Below are positions 16,463 through 25,933 of a stretch of 36,155 nucleotides of DNA, in pieces. Position numbers and translations under genes: made by a program. The stretch is from NCBI RefSeq assembly GCF_002994635.1, contig NZ_PVNL01000133.1, positions 1-36,155 on the forward strand, written 5' to 3'. The first letter of the stretch is position 1, and every line of letters starts with the position of its first letter. The notes beneath the pieces were generated by a model. The model was not told where the DNA came from, ran no database searches, and worked only from the letters and a program-made list of their open reading frames with translations. This stretch comes from Enhygromyxa salina. GTDB taxonomy: Bacteria; Myxococcota_A; Polyangia; Nannocystales; Nannocystaceae.

Positions 16463-16481
16463 GGTCCACACAGGTCGGCGG

Positions 16482-16519
16482 CACGCGAGCGGGCGGGGGC
16501 GTACCTGCCCGCTCGCGTG
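16482..16519. terminator. 13-bp hairpin after the DUF2339 gene
   Basis: CACGCGAGCGGGC (16482-16494) pairs perfectly with GCCCGCTCGCGTG (16507-16519) around a 12-base loop, starting 19 bases after the stop codon. A second small hairpin GCGAC-GATT-GTCGC follows at 16521-16534. No T-run is present, so termination may be factor-assisted. Confidence 0.6.
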
Positions 16520-16570
16520 TGCGACGATTGTCGCTTGCCGCAGCCAGCCGGATCCAGCGACGATGTCCGC

Positions 16571-17545
<975 letters not shown>

Positions 17546-17715
17546 CGCCCGTGCGCGTGGTACCAGCGCTAGTTGCCGGCAGGCGTTGCCGAAAGGCTTT
17601 GCGGTAGATGCGCGAAGCGCTGAGCGATTCGGCCAAGCCGCCGCCAGCGACCGTTCTGTGCTCGAATATCGCCGGTCGTAGGTGCCGCCGCGATAATCCT
17701 ACTAGACCAAAGTCC

Positions 17716-18261
17716 ATGAACACGCCGCGACAACTCAGCCTCTGCTGTGCCGCCGTCATCCTGTGTTTGGCGCCACTGAGCGGGTGCAAGGACGACGAGG
17801 ACGACGCTCGCACGGCCGTGGCCCAGCTGACTGACTCGGACGGGAAATCTGTCGGGGAGGCGACCTTCACGGAGGTCGCCACCGGGATCAAGCTCGAATA
17901 CAGAGGGTTCGAGCTGCCGGCCGGCAGTCACGGGTTTCACATTCACGAGACTGGCAAGTGTGATCCCCCGAGCTTCGAGTCGGCGGGTGGGCACTTCAAC
18001 CCGACGGGCGCTGCCCACGGACTCGAAGGCAATGATGGCGCCCACGTTGGCGATCTGCCGAACCTCGTGGTCAACGCCGACGGGCCTACCGAGTACGATA
18101 CGATCATCAGGGGCGCGAACCTCGAGAAGAGCGACACGCAATCGTTGCTCGCGGGCGATGGGACCGCGCTCGTCATTCATCGCGACCCGGATGACGGCCA
18201 GACAGATCCGGCGGGCAACGCTGGTCCCCGGATCGCATGTGGCGTCATCAAGGCGCGCTAA
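17716..18261 (+). CDS. sodC: Cu/Zn superoxide dismutase lipoprotein
   Basis: 181 residues. Lipobox LSGC (Cys24) follows a normal signal peptide. The SOD core has the copper ligands in HGFHIHETGKC, the bridging and zinc region GGHFNP, HGLEGNDGAHVGDLPNL with zinc His and Asp, ALVIHRDPDD with the last copper His, and the disulfide partner in RIACGVI. All metal ligands and both disulfide cysteines are present, so an active periplasmic or surface-anchored enzyme dismutating superoxide is expected. GATAAT at 17692-17697 is a possible -10 element 18 bases before the ATG at 17716. Confidence 0.93.
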   Translation: MNTPRQLSLCCAAVILCLAPLSGCKDDEDDARTAVAQLTDSDGKSVGEATFTEVATGIKLEYRGFELPAGSHGFHIHETGKCDPPSFESAGGHFNPTGAAHGLEGNDGAHVGDLPNLVVNADGPTEYDTIIRGANLEKSDTQSLLAGDGTALVIHRDPDDGQTDPAGNAGPRIACGVIKAR

Positions 18262-18312
18262 AGCTGCAGGCGGGACCGCGAATCTACGGGGCGCCACCTG
18301 CTGGCCGACGAG

Positions 18313-18969
18313 ATGCCGACCACGAGCAAACCAGCGCACCCGCGGCAAGAGGGCTCCCTGCCCTCGGAGATCGCCCACGTCGCGCGCGATGTGGTGGTGC
18401 TGCGATCCGAGCTGCTCAAGCTCGACCTGCTCGCGTCCGCCGAGAAGTGGATCGAGCCCGCCATTCACAAGACGATCGTCGCCGGCTTCGTCGGCGTCGG
18501 CGGTCTGTTTGTGCTGATCGGCGCCGCGATGGCGGTGGGGGTCGTGCTGGGGCACCTCGGATGGGGCATGTTGATCGTCGGCGCAGCCGTGCTGGGGATT
18601 GGCGGCGTCGTGGCGGTCGTGCCTCCGCGGCCCGCCAACGCTGACGAGAAGCTGGCCGAGGTCGACGCCGACCTGCTGGACTCGCCGCCGCAGCTGAGTT
18701 CGGCTGACACGCAGGGGCACGATCAAGCGCGGACGCTCTCCAAGGCGGAGCTCGAGCAGCAGATCGAAGCAAAAGAGCAGCTGTTAGGTGCCGAGGTCGA
18801 CGAATTCACCGACGAGACGCGCGCGCAGCTCGAGCGCTACGCGAAGATCGCCGCGGTCGGAGTCGCTGCGGTGGTCATGATCGGCATGATCGGCATGATC
18901 GCGCGGGCGCTGGCGCGGCGTGGAGCCCCCACGGATCCGCAGCTCAGCCCCCGATACCGGGACAGGTGA
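18313..18969 (+). CDS. Holin-X/DUF3618-like small membrane protein
   Basis: 218 residues. Residues 18-50 form an amphipathic helix (EIAHVARDVVVLRSELLKLDLL). Two adjacent transmembrane helices follow at about 57-80 and 83-104. A cytoplasmic linker with a coiled-coil stretch (LSKAELEQQIEAKEQLLG) leads to a third hydrophobic helix at about 178-197. The first part resembles the phage-holin-like (DUF1469/Holin-X) family and the last part resembles DUF3618; both are loose matches made by eye. The function is unknown. The gene follows sodC by 51 bases on the same strand. Its 3' end overlaps the convergent VWA lipoprotein gene by 26 bases. Confidence 0.65.
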   Translation: MPTTSKPAHPRQEGSLPSEIAHVARDVVVLRSELLKLDLLASAEKWIEPAIHKTIVAGFVGVGGLFVLIGAAMAVGVVLGHLGWGMLIVGAAVLGIGGVVAVVPPRPANADEKLAEVDADLLDSPPQLSSADTQGHDQARTLSKAELEQQIEAKEQLLGAEVDEFTDETRAQLERYAKIAAVGVAAVVMIGMIGMIARALARRGAPTDPQLSPRYRDR

Positions 18970-20719
18970 CCTCGGGAAACTCGGCGACCGAACACTTCGC
19001 CGAGATGGCCGTGCCCCCGGGCGCCGGAAACCCGGGCCGCCGCGAGATCTTGAACTCGAGGTTGAAGTTCTGATCGGTGCATTGGAGCGACATGTCATCG
19101 TGGGGATCAGGCGTGAGCCCGGCCTGGTCCGCGAGCAGCGCGTAGCACACGGACGCGTTGTCGTCGGGCATTGCATAGTCGCTGGACTGCGGATCGATCA
19201 CGTAGCCGTTCGCGTCGCGCAGGCACTCGTCGATCGTGACTGTGTTGTTCTGCCCCGGCGGATCTTGTTCAACGGTGCACGCCGGCTCGACGAGCGGCGT
19301 GGCGGGATCAGTGTCGAGGACGCACTGCTTGTAGCAGGCCGGCTGGATCTGATCCCGGATCGAGTCGAGGACAGCGTCGAGCGCGGACGAGTAGTCGGGC
19401 GCGCAGATCGAGAACATGTTGCCGGGCGTAAATTCCTCGACGACGTCGCGGAGCCGAACCGGTGGCACGGCCTGGATCGGCTCGCCGGGGTTGAGGGGGT
19501 TGGGTGCTTCGCAGCCGGGGCCGATGCCAAACGTGTTCTGGAACGAGGGATCAGTGCCACTCACGTCGCCGTAGAAGGGGTCGCCGTTGTGGTCGACGCC
19601 ACCGATCAGCCCAACGATGATCTCTTGGTTAGGGAGCAAGGATTGCTTTTCTTGCTCGATGCCGTCGAGCAGACCAATGTAGCGACTGACCGGGTGCAGC
19701 ACGGCGTCGCCGTCGCTGACGCCGCTGTTGCCATTTTCGTCCTTGTTGACCGCAACGCAGCTGTCGTAGTTGCTGGGGTCGCCGCTACAGTCGACGCCGG
19801 CGTTCCAGCACACCGCGGACGTGGGGAAGGCGGCGGCGGGGTCGGACCAGAACACTCGATTGCCGTCTTGCTCGAAGATCGTGCTCCACTGCTTGTTGTA
19901 GGAGCAGTCGGCCTCGTCGGTCAAGAAGATCACGGCGAGGATCGCGGAGCTGCGCACGAACCCATAGCTGGCTTCCTCGGCGGACTGGGCGCGAATGAGG
20001 GCGAGGTACATGGACTCGAGCTGGGACTCGAACCCGCAGCCATTGATGCCCTGGGGCGCGAAGCAGGCGAAGGCGTCGGCGGTGCTGGTGGACTCGGGGA
20101 TGTTCTTCTTGCCGGCGATGTTCTCGAGCCAGGGTCGCGACTTGGGGGTGGGGTCGACGTCGGTCGTGGTTGGCAGGATCTCGAGCTCGGCGCCCGAGAG
20201 CTGGCAGATGTCATTGCAGGCCAGATCCTGAACGTCGCTGATGTCACTAAACAAGAAGTCCCCGAGCCGGGTCTTGCACGAACTGGCGACCAGCTTGCCG
20301 GCCTCGGGCGTGGTGGTTCCCGCGGGACACCACGGGTTGCCGTTGTCGGTGGTCGTGATGCCGATGCGGTAGTTGGCCGCGACGTCTTCCGCTTCGAGAG
20401 CTTCGATGAGTGGCCCGACGCTGGTCGCGAGGATCGCCTGCTCTTCGCCCATGGAGCCGGAGTTGTCGATGACGAACAAGATATCGACGTCTTTGTTGAC
20501 CGTCAGCGACGAGAACCCGGGCTCTTCTTCACCCCCGGTGTCACCTGTGGTGTCGCCCGCAGTGTCGCCCGCAGTGTCACCCGCGGTGTCACCCTCGGCC
20601 GCACATGCGGCGGTGGGGTCCAGGCAGTCAGCCGTCCTTGCACACCCCTGGGTAGCTACAAAAGCTACGGAGAGGCAGATTCCGAATGTTGCGACCCGTG
20701 CCTGTGACCGAGCGTGCAT
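18944..20719 (-). CDS. VWA-domain lipoprotein
   Basis: 591 residues. Start 20719 gives a signal peptide with lipobox ATQGC (Cys26). Residues 43-61 are a GDTA tandem tether. The von Willebrand A domain starts at about 75 with VDILFVIDNSGSMGEEQ; the MIDAS motif is Asp85-x-Ser87-x-Ser89. FLTDEADCSY carries the later MIDAS acidic residue. The domain is long and rich in disulfide cysteines, ending near VTCPGIGG. VWA domains bind protein or matrix ligands through a metal, so an adhesive or sensing role at the cell surface is plausible, not shown. The gene follows the DUF2330 gene by 37 bases on the same strand, and its end overlaps the holin-like gene by 26 bases. Confidence 0.85.
   Translation of the reverse strand: MHARSQARVATFGICLSVAFVATQGCARTADCLDPTAACAAEGDTAGDTAGDTAGDTTGDTGGEEEPGFSSLTVNKDVDILFVIDNSGSMGEEQAILATSVGPLIEALEAEDVAANYRIGITTTDNGNPWCPAGTTTPEAGKLVASSCKTRLGDFLFSDISDVQDLACNDICQLSGAELEILPTTTDVDPTPKSRPWLENIAGKKNIPESTSTADAFACFAPQGINGCGFESQLESMYLALIRAQSAEEASYGFVRSSAILAVIFLTDEADCSYNKQWSTIFEQDGNRVFWSDPAAAFPTSAVCWNAGVDCSGDPSNYDSCVAVNKDENGNSGVSDGDAVLHPVSRYIGLLDGIEQEKQSLLPNQEIIVGLIGGVDHNGDPFYGDVSGTDPSFQNTFGIGPGCEAPNPLNPGEPIQAVPPVRLRDVVEEFTPGNMFSICAPDYSSALDAVLDSIRDQIQPACYKQCVLDTDPATPLVEPACTVEQDPPGQNNTVTIDECLRDANGYVIDPQSSDYAMPDDNASVCYALLADQAGLTPDPHDDMSLQCTDQNFNLEFKISRRPGFPAPGGTAISAKCSVAEFPEVTCPGIGG
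20535..20594. repeat. 12-base tandem repeat in the VWA lipoprotein gene
   Basis: Units of the form GTGTCACCCGCG (plus strand) repeat about four to five times and encode GDTA/GDTT on the minus strand. This is the tether between the lipobox and the VWA domain. Confidence 0.75.
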
Positions 20720-20756
20720 GTTGACTCCATAACACGGCCCCCCTGCGAGCGCCGCT

Positions 20757-22817
20757 CTAGATCGCAATATTTGTGTGGCGATCTCGACGACGGCGAAGCC
20801 CAAGCAGCGCGAGCAGAGCCAGCGGCCCGGCAGCGCGCCCAGAACGAGACGCGCTCGAGCAACCGCAGCCGCTGTCCGTGGGGGTGGGGGCCTTGGTCTC
20901 GGTGGCGGTCTCGGTCTGGGCCGCCTCAATGGCCTTCGATGTCGGCTCGGTCTTCGGGCCGCTGGCCGGTGGCTCGATCAGCACCGCGGCTTCGACCCCC
21001 AGCTGCTCCCCCGCTGAGGGGGTGACAAAGCTGGCCAGCGCGGCTGTGCGTGTGACCTTGGTCAGCTGTTGGGCGAGCTTGGGCGCTGTGCCGCCGCCCG
21101 CAGGCGGACCGCCCCAGCGGCCGCGCACTGGATTGGCGCAGGTGACCTCGCCGGTCCACTCGTGGCGGACCGCATACCTGGCCTGGAAATTGTTCGGCCC
21201 GGTCGTGGCGATCGTGGCGCCACGCTCGAGCTCGCCGAAGGTCTCGCGCCCGCCCGTGATCGGCGGGGCGGTCTCGAACACCAGATCCTCCGCGAGGGCG
21301 CTGGCGTCGTAGCGAGCATGCAGCCGGGTCAGCACGAACGAGCTGGCGACCGGCATGCGCCTGCCGCCCCTGCCCGAGCTGGTGCTGGTGCCGCCAGTGG
21401 GTGCCAGATCGAAGGGATAGTTGACGGTCACGAGCGAGCCCCCGCGCGGCATGGGGAACTTCCAGCGCTTGACGGCCTGGGCAATACACGTTCCGACCGA
21501 CGCGTCGGCGAGCGTGGTCTTGGCGACCCTCGATGACGCGACCGAGCCCGCGCCGTCGATCACGAATTCGACGTTGACCCGCCCGGCCAGCTTGGGCTGC
21601 TTCGCCAGCCCGGCGGTGTAGCAGAACTCGACCTCGTTCATGTGCGCCCGCACGACTCGCTGGATGATCTGCTTGTCGAGCGGGCCGCCCACGGTCGGCG
21701 CTGGCACCTCGATTTTAGGTAGGGGCGCGTCTCGTGAGGAACCCTCGAGCTGTGCGGACCAGCTCGGGATCACGTCACCGCCGAGCTCGAGCAGCTCTTG
21801 TTGGGTCAGCGCCGCGTCCGGGCCAGGACACGGATCGCACGAGCCTGCCCCCCAGGCGTACTCGGTCACGATCGCGCCGGGATTGTTGGCGAGGGTATGA
21901 TCGAACAGCGACACATAGAACTCGCCAAACCGATCTTTGGCGGTGCGCTCGAGATCGAGGTTGGTGGGGATCGTCGCGTTGGGGTAGTTCGCGGCCTGAT
22001 AGCGGGTCCCCGGCGCGAGGATGTGAACCAGCAGATCCTGCTTGCCGCCCGTGCTTGGATCCGGCGCGTTGATCAGGCCAAGCCGAACCGGCAGCGTGAA
22101 GTCCTTGCTGTCGTAGTGAAACCGCAGCGGCGACAGCTTGGCGTGGCCGTTGCTGGCAAACTTCACCTTCGTGGGGTCGACCTTGGCGACGAAGAACTTC
22201 ATGTTCTGCTGCACATACGGGCGCAGCAGCGGCTCGGCGCCAGCCGGAATGTTGTAGCCGTTCGCGCGCAGCCAGTCGTCGAGACCGCTCGACTCGGTCG
22301 CCGACAAGATCACGATCTCGTACTCGCCGACGGCGAACTGCGCCTCGACCTCGACCGTGGGTGAGCCGCTCCCGCGGCCGTAGCCGGATCCACCCCCGCC
22401 GCCGAAGCCGATCGCCCTCGGGTCGGCGGGGTCGATCGAGCCGCCGTCGCCGCTGCACGGATCGCTCTCCCAGTACTCGACCAGGCGCGGCGAGGCCAGC
22501 TTGTCGACCCGATCGAACAGCTCGGGCCGCAGGGTCTCGACGTCGGACTCCTTCAGCACGACCGGCACCGGGATCACCAACGCAAACTCCTCGGGCGGAC
22601 CCTGGTAGTCGTTCTGCATCGACAGCACCGTGCGGGTGCCGTCGCGCATCAGCACGACCACCGTGGCGTTGTTGAGCAGCTTGGCGTCGGCACCCGCGAC
22701 GTAGAACCCGCAGAACGCCTGGGCCGCGGCGGGCATCAGCAGGCCCACGCCGCAGGTGAGCGCGAGCGCCAACGGCCGTCGCGACGACCAGGATTTGTTC
22801 GAGGGCGCTCGCCGCAT
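20757..22817 (-). CDS. DUF2330 protein with inserted AgmX-type domain and MYXO-CTERM anchor
   Basis: 686 residues. A signal peptide ends at AAAQA before FCGFYV, the usual DUF2330 mature start. DUF2330 runs to about 350 (AWGAGSCDPCPG, QELLELGGDV) and resumes at about 493 (SFVLTRLHARY, DLVFETAPPITGG). Between them, at about 378-475, sits a separate domain (DKQIIQRVVRAHMNEVEFCY, GRVNVEFVIDGAGSV, CIAQAVKRWKFPMP) of the AgmX/PglI C-terminal type, related to TonB C-termini. The C-terminus is a MYXO-CTERM signal: GCGC at about 650, a Leu-rich helix and RRRR. It should be exported and then processed to a surface anchor by a myxosortase. ATG 22817 or GTG 22820 may be the start. Confidence 0.88.
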   Translation of the reverse strand: MRRAPSNKSWSSRRPLALALTCGVGLLMPAAAQAFCGFYVAGADAKLLNNATVVVLMRDGTRTVLSMQNDYQGPPEEFALVIPVPVVLKESDVETLRPELFDRVDKLASPRLVEYWESDPCSGDGGSIDPADPRAIGFGGGGGSGYGRGSGSPTVEVEAQFAVGEYEIVILSATESSGLDDWLRANGYNIPAGAEPLLRPYVQQNMKFFVAKVDPTKVKFASNGHAKLSPLRFHYDSKDFTLPVRLGLINAPDPSTGGKQDLLVHILAPGTRYQAANYPNATIPTNLDLERTAKDRFGEFYVSLFDHTLANNPGAIVTEYAWGAGSCDPCPGPDAALTQQELLELGGDVIPSWSAQLEGSSRDAPLPKIEVPAPTVGGPLDKQIIQRVVRAHMNEVEFCYTAGLAKQPKLAGRVNVEFVIDGAGSVASSRVAKTTLADASVGTCIAQAVKRWKFPMPRGGSLVTVNYPFDLAPTGGTSTSSGRGGRRMPVASSFVLTRLHARYDASALAEDLVFETAPPITGGRETFGELERGATIATTGPNNFQARYAVRHEWTGEVTCANPVRGRWGGPPAGGGTAPKLAQQLTKVTRTAALASFVTPSAGEQLGVEAAVLIEPPASGPKTEPTSKAIEAAQTETATETKAPTPTDSGCGCSSASRSGRAAGPLALLALLGLRRRRDRHTNIAI

Positions 22818-22879
22818 CACGGACGTAGCTTACCCCAGCGCGCGTTCGCGGCGCGCACAAACCCGCTGTCAGCTACCGG

Positions 22880-24250
22880 CTACGCAATCGTCAGCCACGG
22901 AAACACCTGCGACGCGTCGAACACCTTTACGTGCGGATAGTCAGCGCTGATCCCCAGCGCGACGCCGTCTGGCCGAAACACCACGACCGCGCCCCCGGGC
23001 CCGGGCAGACCCTCGAGCTTGCGGGTGTTGCAGTCGACCGAGGCGTCGCACTCGAAGTTCAGCAGCCCCTCGCGCATCAGCACACGCTGGCCACGCATGA
23101 TGTTCTGGTGGCCGTGCACGATGCCGTAGAGCCCGGCCTCGTACATGTGCTGCACGCCGATGTCGGTAAACGGGTGGTCGAAGTCGCGGTACTTGGTCCG
23201 AAACATGTTGCCGACCGGCCCGTGGTAGAGCGCGAACGGATCGTCGGCCAGGAGCCGGTGAAACCATGTGTTCACGCCCGAGACGTTGGTCTGCGCGAGC
23301 AGCTTGGCCGTGATGTCGTCGACGCCCGCGTGGACCAGCAAGAACGAGCCCCAGCGCAGCGCGACGTCCATGCGCTCGAAGAACCAGTGGAACTCGCCGT
23401 CGGGGTCCAAGAACAGCTCGCGGGCGCGGGTGGCCGCGCGGTGGATGTCGCCCAGCGTCATGCCCAGCCGCTCGCACTTGCGCGGGAGCTCGACCATCTT
23501 CTCGCGGATCCGATTGAGCTCTTTGCCGATCTTCTTGTCGGGCACCAGGCCCCTGGCGACCTCGGGGAACTCGCGGAACCACGCCTCGTCGGGGAACAAC
23601 AGCCGCTGCAGCTCGGCCTCGGACAGCTCGCTGGTCTCGCCAGGCTCGAGGTACTCGGCGCGGATCTCCTGGAACAGCGGCATGGTCTTCTTGCCCATGC
23701 GCACGAACAGGTGAGCGAAGCGGGGCTCTTTGCGGCCGAGGTAGGCGAGCCCGACGAGCGTGCGCAGATCATGGTTGCCCGCGAGGATCTCGACGTCGGC
23801 GCCCTTGTCGATCAACAGCTTGATCGCGCGCAGCAGGCGGAGGTTGCTGGGGCCCTTGTCAAAGCAGTCGCCCGCGATCACGAACAGCGCGGTCTCGCCG
23901 GCCTCGCTCAGCTCGTAGTCGTTGTCGCCAGGGCCGAACCACCGCACGCCACCCGAGGCGATCAGCGAGCACCGCCACGCGTCGGCGTCGGCGTGCACGT
24001 CGCAGAAGAAGTACATGGTGCGGTTGGGCCACACGAACGGCTTGCCGCCGATCCGCGCGCGCAGCTGCTCGCGCGCGGCGTCGTAGTGATCGTTGGCGAG
24101 GTCGCGCAGCCGCCCGCGCGCGTACTTGGGCCACGCCTCCGTGGTCACAGGCAGCGGCATCTCGCAGAACGCCGCGCCCTGATAGTTGGGCACGTAGATG
24201 CTGTGAAGGCGGTGTTCGTGCGCGGGGTAGGCAAGGGCGTTGCTGGGCAT
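22880..24250 (-). CDS. Calcineurin-like metallophosphoesterase
   Basis: 456 residues. The dimetal motifs appear in order: YFFCDVHADADAW (Asp-x-His), IAGDCFDKGP (Gly-Asp-x2-Asp), LAGNHDLR (Gly-Asn-His-Asp), LLVHAGVDD and GIVHGHQN (Gly-His-x-His type). The set is complete, so an active phosphoesterase is expected. A helical insertion of about 150 residues lies between the GNHD motif and the later His motifs, which makes the protein larger than typical PPP-like enzymes. There is no signal peptide. It lies 21 bases after the histidine phosphatase gene on the same strand, so the two phosphatases are probably one operon. CGGAG lies about 10 bases before the ATG. The substrate is unknown. Confidence 0.88.
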   Translation of the reverse strand: MPSNALAYPAHEHRLHSIYVPNYQGAAFCEMPLPVTTEAWPKYARGRLRDLANDHYDAAREQLRARIGGKPFVWPNRTMYFFCDVHADADAWRCSLIASGGVRWFGPGDNDYELSEAGETALFVIAGDCFDKGPSNLRLLRAIKLLIDKGADVEILAGNHDLRTLVGLAYLGRKEPRFAHLFVRMGKKTMPLFQEIRAEYLEPGETSELSEAELQRLLFPDEAWFREFPEVARGLVPDKKIGKELNRIREKMVELPRKCERLGMTLGDIHRAATRARELFLDPDGEFHWFFERMDVALRWGSFLLVHAGVDDITAKLLAQTNVSGVNTWFHRLLADDPFALYHGPVGNMFRTKYRDFDHPFTDIGVQHMYEAGLYGIVHGHQNIMRGQRVLMREGLLNFECDASVDCNTRKLEGLPGPGGAVVVFRPDGVALGISADYPHVKVFDASQVFPWLTIA

Positions 24251-24271
24251 GATCGCAGACTCCGGTTGGGC

Positions 24272-24982
24272 TCAATCGGCGGCTGAGGCGGCGGGCCGAA
24301 CTTTCCAGGCGCCGCCGATCTGTCGCCAGCGGTCTGGCTCAGAGTGCTCCATCAACACATGACCACAATGATACATCGACAGACCGGGGACGTCGTCGAG
24401 GGCCAGCGCGCCCATGCACACCGCCGCGTGGCGCAGCGCGCCGCCGTGGCTGATGAACACCTTGAGCACGTCGGGCCCAGGCGTGGTGCGCAGCTGGTGG
24501 ATGCGGCCCTCTATGTGTGCGGCCACGCGTGCGCCGGCCATCATGAGTGACTCTGCCCCAGCGAGCGGCAAGCGAAATCGCGGGTGGGCCTTCCACCCGG
24601 CCGGGAGTTCGGGGTAGCGCGGGTCGGCTTTGATCGCCTCCGCGATCGCCCCGACGGTGAGGTTGGCGCCCGCGCCAACGCTGCGCTCACCGAGCTCGAG
24701 AAACTCGGCGATCGTGAACGATCGCGCTGGGTCGAGCCGGCCGAGCACCTCGGCGGCCAGCGACGCGGTCTGCGACGCGCGCAGCAGCGTCGAGCAATCG
24801 AGCACCGGGTCGAGCGTGAGGCCGAGCGCGCCGCACTCCTCGTGCAGGGTTTGGCCCAGCGTCCGAGCTTGACCCACCCCGCGCTCGGTCAGCGGGTGCG
24901 GCAGCTGGGCGCTCGGGACCTGGTCCGGCTGGTGGTAATCGCCGTGGCGAACCAGCGCGGCGACAATGCGGCGGGCGCTCAT
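24272..24982 (-). CDS. Histidine phosphatase family protein (SixA-like)
   Basis: 236 residues. RHG box at Arg12-His13-Gly14 in ALVRHGDYHQP; the segment HPLTERGVGQARTLG is typical of the family; the second His is in VFISHGGALRH. It is a cytoplasmic phosphoglycerate-mutase-like phosphatase. It is first in a two-gene unit with the metallophosphoesterase, and the DUF2330 and VWA genes continue on the same strand after 62- and 37-base gaps. A late Cys-containing stretch (AAVCMGALALDDVPGLSMYHCG) is unusual. The substrate is not evident. The region from 24983 to about 25120, between this gene and the divergent SDR gene, has no recognisable element. Confidence 0.83.
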   Translation of the reverse strand: MSARRIVAALVRHGDYHQPDQVPSAQLPHPLTERGVGQARTLGQTLHEECGALGLTLDPVLDCSTLLRASQTASLAAEVLGRLDPARSFTIAEFLELGERSVGAGANLTVGAIAEAIKADPRYPELPAGWKAHPRFRLPLAGAESLMMAGARVAAHIEGRIHQLRTTPGPDVLKVFISHGGALRHAAVCMGALALDDVPGLSMYHCGHVLMEHSEPDRWRQIGGAWKVRPAASAAD

Positions 24983-25135
24983 CTGCTCGCGGTTTACCCC
25001 GAGTTCCCCGGATTGGACAGGGTGTTTTCAGCTCGAGCGAGGCTTCGGGCCTGCTTGCGGGCGCCATTCTCAGACCGGGTCACTGTGGCAGCGGCACGGT
25101 TTGGCCGGGGCGCGGGGCGTGTGACACTCGTGTTC

Positions 25136-25933
25136 GTGGCCACGCGAGATCGACCGAGTGTCCTGATCAGCGGAGCTGCGCGGGGGATCGGCCTCGCCTG
25201 CGCCGAGCGCTTCGCCGACGCCGGCTACTTCGTCGGGCTCTACGATCTCGACGCCAAGCTGCTCGCTGGCGCGGTCGAGCAGATCTCTCACCGCTGGGGC
25301 GGCGACCGCTGCTGCCACGCCGCGCTCGACGTCCGCGATCACGACGCGGTCCTGGCGGCCGTCGCCCACTTCGCCGAGCACACCGGAGGGCGCATGAACG
25401 TGCTGCTCAACAACGCCGGGGTCATGAGCGTCGGTCGGTTCGAGACGGTCAGCGCGGCCGAGCACCAGCGTACGATCGCCGTCAATCTCCAGGGCGTGAT
25501 CGAGCTGACCCACGCGAGCTTCGAGCTGCTGCGCCGAACCGAGGGCGCGCGGGTCATCAACATGTCCTCGATCGCCGCGATCCATGGGGTGCCCGAGATG
25601 GCCAGCTACAGCGCGACCAAGCACGCGGTCCGGGGCTTCACGGAGGCGCTCGAGCTCGAGTGGGCCGGCGACGACATTCGCGTGTGCGACGTGATGCCAG
25701 CGTTCGTCGACACCAACCTATTGAGCAGCACCACCAAGCTCAGCGCCGAAGACCTGCTCGGCGTTCGGCTCAGCCCCGCCGACGTCGCTCAGGTGGTGTG
25801 GCAGGCGGCGACGAGTAAGCGCCGCCGCACGCACTGGCCGGTTGGTCCGCAAGCCACGCTCGCCTACCGCGTCGACAAGCTGGCCCCCGCCGCGCTGGTC
25901 CGCTCGGCCCTGAAGTGGATGACCAAACTGTGA
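25136..25933 (+). CDS. Short-chain dehydrogenase/reductase (SDR)
   Basis: 265 residues from the GTG at 25136. The Rossmann motif is VLISGAARGIGLACAERF, followed by an acidic YDLD that favours NAD over NADP. LLNNAGVM is the NNAG motif. The catalytic Ser is in VINMSSIAAIHG and the pair Tyr-x3-Lys is in ASYSATKHAV. Every classical SDR catalytic residue is present; the substrate is unknown. In-frame GTGs at 25121 and 25130 are alternative starts; 25136 leaves a normal short lead before the first strand. Its stop overlaps the next gene's GTG (GTGA), so SDR and hydrolase probably form a coupled pair acting on related lipid or alcohol/ester substrates, which is inference. Confidence 0.88.
   Translation: MATRDRPSVLISGAARGIGLACAERFADAGYFVGLYDLDAKLLAGAVEQISHRWGGDRCCHAALDVRDHDAVLAAVAHFAEHTGGRMNVLLNNAGVMSVGRFETVSAAEHQRTIAVNLQGVIELTHASFELLRRTEGARVINMSSIAAIHGVPEMASYSATKHAVRGFTEALELEWAGDDIRVCDVMPAFVDTNLLSSTTKLSAEDLLGVRLSPADVAQVVWQAATSKRRRTHWPVGPQATLAYRVDKLAPAALVRSALKWMTKL

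Noticed and set aside
20769..22860. Various plus- and minus-strand open frames within the DUF2330 gene
   Set aside because: All are Arg/Pro/Ser-rich shadows of the true coding frame.
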